Below are positions 57,410-64,000 of a stretch of 64,000 nucleotides of DNA, piece after piece; within the stretch, counting starts at the first letter, position 1, and each line of letters begins with the position of its first letter. Both the position numbers and the translations under genes were made by a program. Location: assembly GCA_038373865.1 (NCBI GenBank), contig JAXGGA010001693.1, forward strand, positions 62,001 through 126,000, in the 5' to 3' direction. The notes beneath the pieces are model-generated. The model was not told where the DNA came from. It made no database searches and saw only the letters and a program-made list of their open reading frames with translations. Source of the stretch: Uloborus plumipes (taxonomy: Eukaryota > Arthropoda > Arachnida > Araneae > Uloboridae).

Positions 57410-57491
57410 CACAACTTGCAACAGCAAAAAGTGTACAATCTTCACCCGTTTAACTCTTCATTTTGTGCAGATTTTAAATTTTATCGAAATA

Positions 57492-57961
57492 GGGTAAGTG
57501 CTCCAGTAGTCGGCCATTTAAGAGATCTTTTGTTGATCTTGGCTGACCTAGAACTTTCAGCTCATCAATACAGCAACAAAAACAAGGTAAAACTTTAGAA
57601 TGAACCTTTCTGATAGTGAATCATCTACTTGTTTCATAAATTAAAAAAAAAAGTATGTTAAAATCAAAGCTGATATCAACACTAGTAAATGCTCCAGTAG
57701 TCGGCCACAGAATCATCTTAGCTGAAAAATAAGCAGAATGGCAATCTTGGACGACTGGCACACCATTCAAAGTGAAATGACCTTTACTAATTCAAAAAAA
57801 GTACCCAAAACTTAACTGCCACTGGTTGATGATTGAGGATAGGTACATGAATGTGTGAATGCGTCATATCTGATTTTGAATTAAAAATGTACTATTTATG
57901 AGGAGTTTTATGTCATTGTGGCCGACTACTGGAGACTGGCCGACTACTGAAGCACTTACCC
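57492..57961. mobile_element. TA-flanked MITE with reiterated CAGTAGTCGGCC
   Basis: GGGTAAGTGCTCCAGTAGTC at the left end and its near-perfect inverse at the right, flanked by TA (57490-57491 and 57962-57963). The core CAGTAGTCGGCC recurs inside at about 57693 (direct) and 57920-57930 (inverted), giving four sites. No coding sequence. Confidence 0.72.
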
Positions 57962-59501
57962 TATATCTCAGAAAATTTTCAGAGGAACGAAGCTACCCCA
58001 TGCAGAGTAGTCACGATGAAAATTTATCTTCAATCAAAATATGATATTTTTTCCTTTACTTTTTTTTTTTTTTGGTGGCTATAGGTAATGTATTACGTTG
58101 CATTTGAAAGAATCACTTGCATTTATTTTACGAATCTCATTGTAAACATAGTTTGTTTCTAGGAGAGCATTTATGTAACAAACCTCTTCATTTTGTTGTA
58201 GTTATTCATTTTTCACCTCATTTGTGCATAAACATATCATTAGTTTCTCTCATCACAGTTCGTGTATATGTTGGGTGCCATATCGTAAATTATTGTCATC
58301 TGCGTTGTATTCTCAAAAACATCGTTTAACAATGAACTTGGAAGAATTTCTGTGAAAATCTCGCTTAGTGTAAATTTGTTTATTATAACGTTTAAATTTG
58401 GCAGCTCATTGGGCATTAGCGCCAGATTTTGGTGATAATTTTTTTGACTGGAAGTTTTTTGGAAGTCTTCATCTACTCTTAATGCATTTATTTGAAAAAA
58501 AGAGATTATGATTTATCTTTGCCAGTGTAGAAATGAAATTTGCATGGGAATGAGTATGTAAAAATATGTATATAAAAAGATCACAAAAAATCTGCATGAC
58601 GAAATTTTCATTCTGGTTAATACTCATCAATGTAGCAAGTATGCATTAATATGTAGTTAAAAAATGACTTAATGCTGTTAAAAAAATCAACCTAATGCTG
58701 TATGACGCTTTTGAAAAAATGTCTGAAATGTATAACCTAATATGAACAAACTTCATTTAACTGAAAAGAATTTACAAAAATGTTATTTAACTCTGACACT
58801 AGGTCAAACTAAAACCGCACCAAACTGCAATGGTATTTACTTCAATAAATAAATAAATAAAAAAAAGCTGTTCAGTTAAAAATTATATATTTTGTGCAAT
58901 TTTTTCTACCCTTTCCACTGCTAACATAAAAAACATAATCAATAATAAAGGCATAACATTAATGAATTAAATAAAACCCTCTTACAAGTTAAACAGTTTC
59001 TGAAACAACAAATAATCGTATGTAATGAGACTATCTCAACAAAACAAAAGGCACTTAGTTATTTCATAAAACAAGGTATAATGTAGTATGACATATATAA
59101 GCTAGAGAAAACTGACAGTTATATTGCACTTAAATTTAATTGTGTAACAAATGGGCCCTGAACAGGTTACGATTTGCAAAGTTTGTCTACAAGTGCCTTG
59201 TCTTTTGATATGATGTCTGTAACTTGTTATTTTGAAGCCAAAGCAGAAGCACTTGTTATTGTATTAATTGATTTGTTTCAATTTGGTGAACAAAACTTAT
59301 TAAATATTTAAAATATATCTTAAGTGCCTTAAATATGCCTTACTCATGTTAATAAATTTCAAATATATTTTTATAAATGTTTGATTCATAACATGAATTA
59401 TGATCTTGTACAGAAAATATGGTTAAAATATATATGAATCAGGGATGAATATTTGAAATGAATTCTATTTTACATGTATTATATTGGTCGTTTTTATGTA
59501 C

Positions 59502-60184
59502 AGTCGAGTCTCCATATAGCGAACACTCTATTTAGCGAAGTTCTCTATACAACGAAGCATGTTCTGTGACACAGAAAGTTTCAGTAGAAAAGCATATAAA
59601 TTTGTCTTCCTTTAACGAATATCAAATGGCCCAATTTCTCTATTGCGAGGTTTTTATGGGAGAAAGTGTCAATGTTCTGGAAGATAGAAGTCTTTCTTCT
59701 ACTGCTTTTGTGAAGGCTTACTTCACACATGTGAAGAATTTTATGAGCAAAGTGTTTCCAAAATGCAGCAAAAAATCACGGACTATTTTCAAAGTAAAAC
59801 TAGTGTCGTCGAACAAGTTCAGGTTTAATTCTTTTAATTTATTAATGTAAAAATTTGCAAAAATTCACCAATTATACTACAGATGCGAGTAGCATTCCTG
59901 ATACAATTTAATAGGTTAATAAATTAATTTAATTAGTTTTATTTCTTAATTCATTCACTGCGTTACATTTATAACTTCAAAATATGCACAGTATTTATTT
60001 CTTGCTAAAATGCATTTATTCCAAAAATAGTAAAGTGAAAATTAACCTAATGTACTACTTACACATGTATAGTCCCTATTGAAAAATTAAGCATAGAAAT
60101 TTACTATTTTCTTTATAGCGAAGTTTCTATATAACGAACCTTTTCAATGGTCCCTTGCGACTTCGTTATATGGAGACTCGACTG
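59502..60184 (+). mobile_element. Tigger/pogo-type element, internally deleted
   Basis: Ends CAGTCGAGTCTCCATATAGC and its inverse (ATATGGAGACTCGACTG), flanked by TA (59500-59501, 60185-60186). Internal sequence retains the C-terminal end of a pogo-like transposase: MQQKITDYFQSK near 59763-59798, reached only in a frame different from the upstream open frame (59566-59850). The DNA-binding and DDE core are missing. Confidence 0.75.
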
Positions 60185-60407
60185 TAGTTGTTAAAACATG
60201 AAGCTAAGCTGCATGGTATTATACCTCTGACAAGATCCCATAAGTTCAAATATAATTGATGGTTCAGTATCAGAACATTAAATTCGTATGAAATAATTTT
60301 TCCCAAGAATGGTCAGATTCTAGTGAAATATGGTAAAAATCTGTAAAATGAAATTAATGAAAAAATTAAGAATCAATTTTGTTCTAAAACTGAGAAAGAA
60401 TTTTTAA

Positions 60408-61070
60408 GGCTACAGTGGACACATTTTTTTTTTCAATTATTGATCTATATATCTCAAACCTTGTGTGCTTGTATATTTACTACATCTAAAAGCATAAAAA
60501 AATGGTGCAAAAACAATGAATACTTTTTTTTGAAATTTAAAATGGAAAACTTTTTTTTAACGAAAGTTCCCAAATTTCAAATTGCTCCATGCATCACAAT
60601 ATTTATTGGATTATAACTAAACATTAGAAATACATTAAGATACTGTCTAGTTGCAATTTCATGGATGAATTTTAGTCCTTTCAGTTCTGTAAAATTAGAA
60701 ATTCGACCTTTTTATTGTTAAAGTTACCTTATTTACTGAAAAATTCATATAAATTTTCATTTTCAGCCATCTTTTATAAATTTTCTCACAAAACATTACA
60801 TGTAATGCATTAATTTATGTAATCATGCCTAATGATTGGAAATTAAGTGGAAATTCAAAGTTTGGAAAAAAATTGTGATACATGGAGCAATTTAAAACTT
60901 GGGAATTTTCGTTAAAAAATATTTTAAATTTTAAACTTTCAAAAAAAAGTTCATTGTTTTTGCACCAATTTTTTAGGCTTTTAGATGCAGTAAATATACA
61001 AGCACGCAAAGTTTTGGACAGAAAGATCAATAATTGAAAAAAAAAGCATTTTTTTGTGCTCACTGTAGCC
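60408..61070. mobile_element. TTAA-flanked element with ~195-bp inverted repeats
   Basis: TTAA at 60404-60407 and 61071-61074. Starts GGCTACAGTGGACAC and ends GTGCTCACTGTAGCC. The arms (to about 60600 and from about 60880) share TCAATTATTGATCT, TGCTTGTATATTTACTGC-like and GCTCCATG blocks. No coding sequence. Confidence 0.72.
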
Positions 61071-61664
61071 TTAAGATTTTTTCAAACAAAATGTAGATTT
61101 TCTAACCAGGATATGACCGTGCTCTTCATTAAAAATATCAGTACATTTCTTTGAAAAAGATCATACATTCACTGTGCCAAAATATGGCTCTAAGATTGAG
61201 AAGAAAAGTGCAAAAAAAAAAAAAAAAGTGCTGATTGAGATTTAAATTTGAAAAAAATATACCAAATGATCATGCACCAAAATGCTTTGTAAAATGCCAA
61301 AGATGTATTTGTGATGTGAAGCCAAAGATACTTTTAAAACTCGAGCACTAAGTGCGGAAATTTCATTTACAATGCAGTCATTTAAAATTGTAAAATTTCA
61401 TTCATTGTGCAAAGTAATGTTCATACTGTATGATGTCCTTGACTTGCTTATTTGTTTAAGCTCCTTGTTCTGTTGTAAATACTTCTGTTAAGAGCATGTA
61501 TTTTGAAATAAATGCAGTAATCGAGAATCGTTTCATTATTGCCTTCTTTGGTCGACGAATGCAGAAATCGTGCTATCGCAACTGTTCTTCAACAAAATAT
61601 TACACCAGTACCCAACACCGTCATCCTAACCCAGCAAAAATGTATGAGGCCCTGAGAAAAATTA

Positions 61665-62303
61665 CACAGGCCAACAAAAAAAAACCTTTTTGAAAACTTT
61701 TTTAATTTTAATAGCTGATCTTGATAGAATTTTATGTGCTGAATCCAAATCTGCTTGTAGTTTTTATGTATCACCCTTAGTTTCCAAGCAAAATGTATTT
61801 TATTATATAGTCTAATACCCATTTACAGTATATAGGGAAATCAATGAAACACTGTAGAATCGTAAAAATGGTTTGTATTTACAGTAAAATACTTGGAATA
61901 GTAATTTTATGTGATGATACAAGGTTCACTTGTCAACTGGAATTGCTTTATATTTTCTTTCCCTTTTTTCCTTGAAGCTTCTTGTGTAGCTTTTCCTGCG
62001 ATGAATAGCTTGCTGAACTTCGCGGTGAAGTGACCAACAGTAATCCCCCATCATGTTGTAGCATGTGCTTCAGCAGTGCTGCCAACATCATCTTTGTTCA
62101 TTAGACCTATTTTTTCATGTTATCTTAACTATGAAAAAGCTGTTAAATTCTAAAAATGTTTTTTTATTTCATGAATGTAACTATAAAATGTGAATAAATG
62201 GTGGGTGATACAACTTTTTAAGCATCATATTTGGATTCAGCAACCTAAACAACATAAGAATAAGGTATTTTCATTAAAAAAGTTTTTTCATCGTTGGCCT
62301 GTG
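61665..62303. mobile_element. TTA-flanked Harbinger-like MITE
   Basis: CACAGGCCAAC ... GTTGGCCTGTG with 3-bp TTA duplications (61662-61664, 62304-62306). Subterminal inverted blocks CTGAATCCAAAT / ATTTGGATTCAG and GTATCACCC / GGGTGATAC extend the symmetry. No coding sequence. Confidence 0.68.
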
Positions 62304-62469
62304 TTAGCTACAGTTAAACTAGATTCAGGCAATTAAAATACAAAATGTGTCAATGATTTGTAAATTACAAGATATTTAAATTAAAATCGAATTTAAGTTA
62401 AGTTAATTATGTATCTCAGTAATCCCTTGACTGTGAATGGAAAAAGTAGAAATGTGTTTGGGCCAATCC

Positions 62470-63505
62470 ATGGTTACGATCGTTACATTCACAGAACTTC
62501 AGCTGTTCATATTTTATTTAAATACCGTTAAAGTTCGAATGAAAATAGGAAATGATTAAGCTCCCATCCAAGATAATTATCACCTAGCATGAGTTTGGAA
62601 TTATTAGTGGAAGTCTTAGAAAAGTCTCGAAAACGTGTGGTTACGGTCCTTACAAAAAAAAAAAAAAAAGACATGGTTTTTTGAGTGCTATGAAACACTG
62701 CTACTTTTCTATGACTATTGCACGTATGATCTTCTGGATTTTTATAATAATTTCTCTGTTAATCATGCATGATATCATATAAAGAACTTAGCTTTTTGTT
62801 GAAAAATGAATTTTTATGAATTTTTGATTGCAGTTACGGTCGTCACACGTTTGACTATTTTCAATATGTATGTAGCTAAAAGTGAGTAAACGGCTATTTT
62901 AAGTAATTTTTCCGCCATATATAAAGTCAAATAATGTACATATGAGCAGAAAGGTTCTCCAGTTAGTTCATTTGATTAGATATCCTTTTCAATTGATTAC
63001 TATAGACTTGGGAAGCTTTCAAATCCCTGAGCTACGTTTTCCCATGAAACTTCACCAGAACACCCACACCTCCCAGTCTCTCTTCCGATATTTTAACTTC
63101 ACTAAATCCTTATAATACTTGAATCTCTCATCATCACCTGAAACTCGCTAAATTTGGTGACTTTATTAAAACTTTCGGCAGACTGTAGGACCTTATATTT
63201 CGAAAACGAGGAGGTGAGGGCAAATAATTTACAAATCCAGAAAAGTGTTTTAGTACTATAAAGTTTCAAATGCAAATAACTTAATTGTTTTCATTATTTC
63301 AGCATAGTATGGTGAGCATCGAAGAACCTTTGGGTCAAATTTGGAAAAGAACTAACGTAAACGGTATTTATATTAGGAAAGCTCCTTTATAGGCGATTTC
63401 CCACGAATACCTCCGATTGTAACTTTCAGATGCATTAGAGGAATTCTGTACCAAATTTTGCAAAGATCCGACGTGAACTGTGATTTTATACCTAAAACAT
63501 GTAAC
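62470..63505. repeat. Region with reiterated GGTTACGATCGTTACA-like motif
   Basis: GGTTACGATCGTTACAT near 62472, GGTTACGGTCCTTACA near 62639, AGTTACGGTCGTCACACG near 62832, and the inverse ATGTAACGACTGTAACC near 63500. The outermost two are inverted relative to each other, suggesting an element spanning them, but no target duplication was found. Confidence 0.4.
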
Positions 63506-64000
63506 GACTGTAACCAACGTAGCACAAAAACGAAAAGGTTTCTCAAATAAATTAGTAGTGCACGTTTTTAGAATGAATGAGTACACTGTAAAACCTAAAT
63601 GGCAAACTTCTACATCAAATGGTTTTACCTAAGAAGAACAGATATTACCTGGTGTATTTATAATTGAAGCAGTTTGGGCTTAGGTAGTTATCGCCTTGAT
63701 CTGATCTTGATCTTCAACGGATGGGAAGCCCTCAAGATGAGCTCAGTGGCAGGGGGAATTTTATCGCGAGACTCTACCGACTCCAAATTGTAGTGGCGCA
63801 GGATGTTGGAGATGACCACTTTTTCTTCCATTATCGCAAATCTCTGACCTGTAAAAATGACATAAATACAAAGTTTAGTGCTGTTTTCTTAAATGAAATC
63901 TGCTCTGTTCTTACTTATCTTCATGATGTGTACCCAGATATTACTACCACAACAATATTAACCTAATCATCCGCGGCATTAATTTGGTTATCTGGAACTT
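63506..64000. other. No gene seen
   Basis: AT-rich DNA; short frames only, none with recognisable features. Confidence 0.4.

Noticed and set aside
1..64000. CRISPR array, bacterial operon or viral genome
   Set aside because: Regular tandem repeats present are minisatellites or transposon arms; introns, SINE, LINE and Helitrons show a eukaryotic genome.
1..64000. tRNA or rRNA genes
   Set aside because: The only tRNA-like promoter boxes found belong to the SINE at 5154-5455.

Overview
The window is AT-rich eukaryotic genomic DNA from an arthropod, most likely a chelicerate such as a spider. That is inference, based on the divergent FGF receptor, long introns, a BEL/Pao retrotransposon, CR1-like LINE pieces, a tRNA-derived SINE, Helitrons and many MITEs. 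There are no bacterial-style operons and no CRISPR array.

Host genes: the one well-resolved gene is a fibroblast growth factor receptor on the + strand. Thirteen exons between 38183 and 53912 can be joined with consistent splice phases (about 747 codons). They encode three Ig domains, one transmembrane segment, a juxtamembrane segment, a split tyrosine kinase and a very short C-tail with a tyrosine in a PLC-gamma-site position. The signal-peptide exon is not identified. One kinase intron appears to use a GC donor. A lone first exon resembling nose-resistant-to-fluoxetine (NRF-6) proteins lies at 19013-19283, with no later exon recognised.

Mobile DNA, left to right: a foldback element with tandemly repeated arms (1-2560); a possible solo LTR; a hAT MITE with 8-bp target duplication (4495-5011); a tRNA SINE with 10-bp duplications (5154-5455); a mariner remnant; two different Helitrons abutting end to end (6082-8854); a BEL/Pao element with 5-bp duplications (9206-15490); a CR1-like LINE split by two DNA transposons (16.0-18.5 kb); a five-level nest at 22.4-28.5 kb whose core is three head-to-tail Helitron copies, one split by a fourth inverted copy; and a 666-bp hAT MITE (31707-32372). 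The FGFR introns hold several MITEs, a LINE fragment and a 2.75-kb DUF7869-type DNA transposon (46673-49425, AATT duplication). Downstream of FGFR lie hAT-like, TA-type, Tigger-type, TTAA-type and TTA-type non-autonomous elements.

The most notable signals are the exact CTAG|TC Helitron junctions seen at two loci, the DUF7869 transposon with its reiterated subterminal motif, and the odd FGFR features (GC-AG intron, acidic run inside Ig domain 3).
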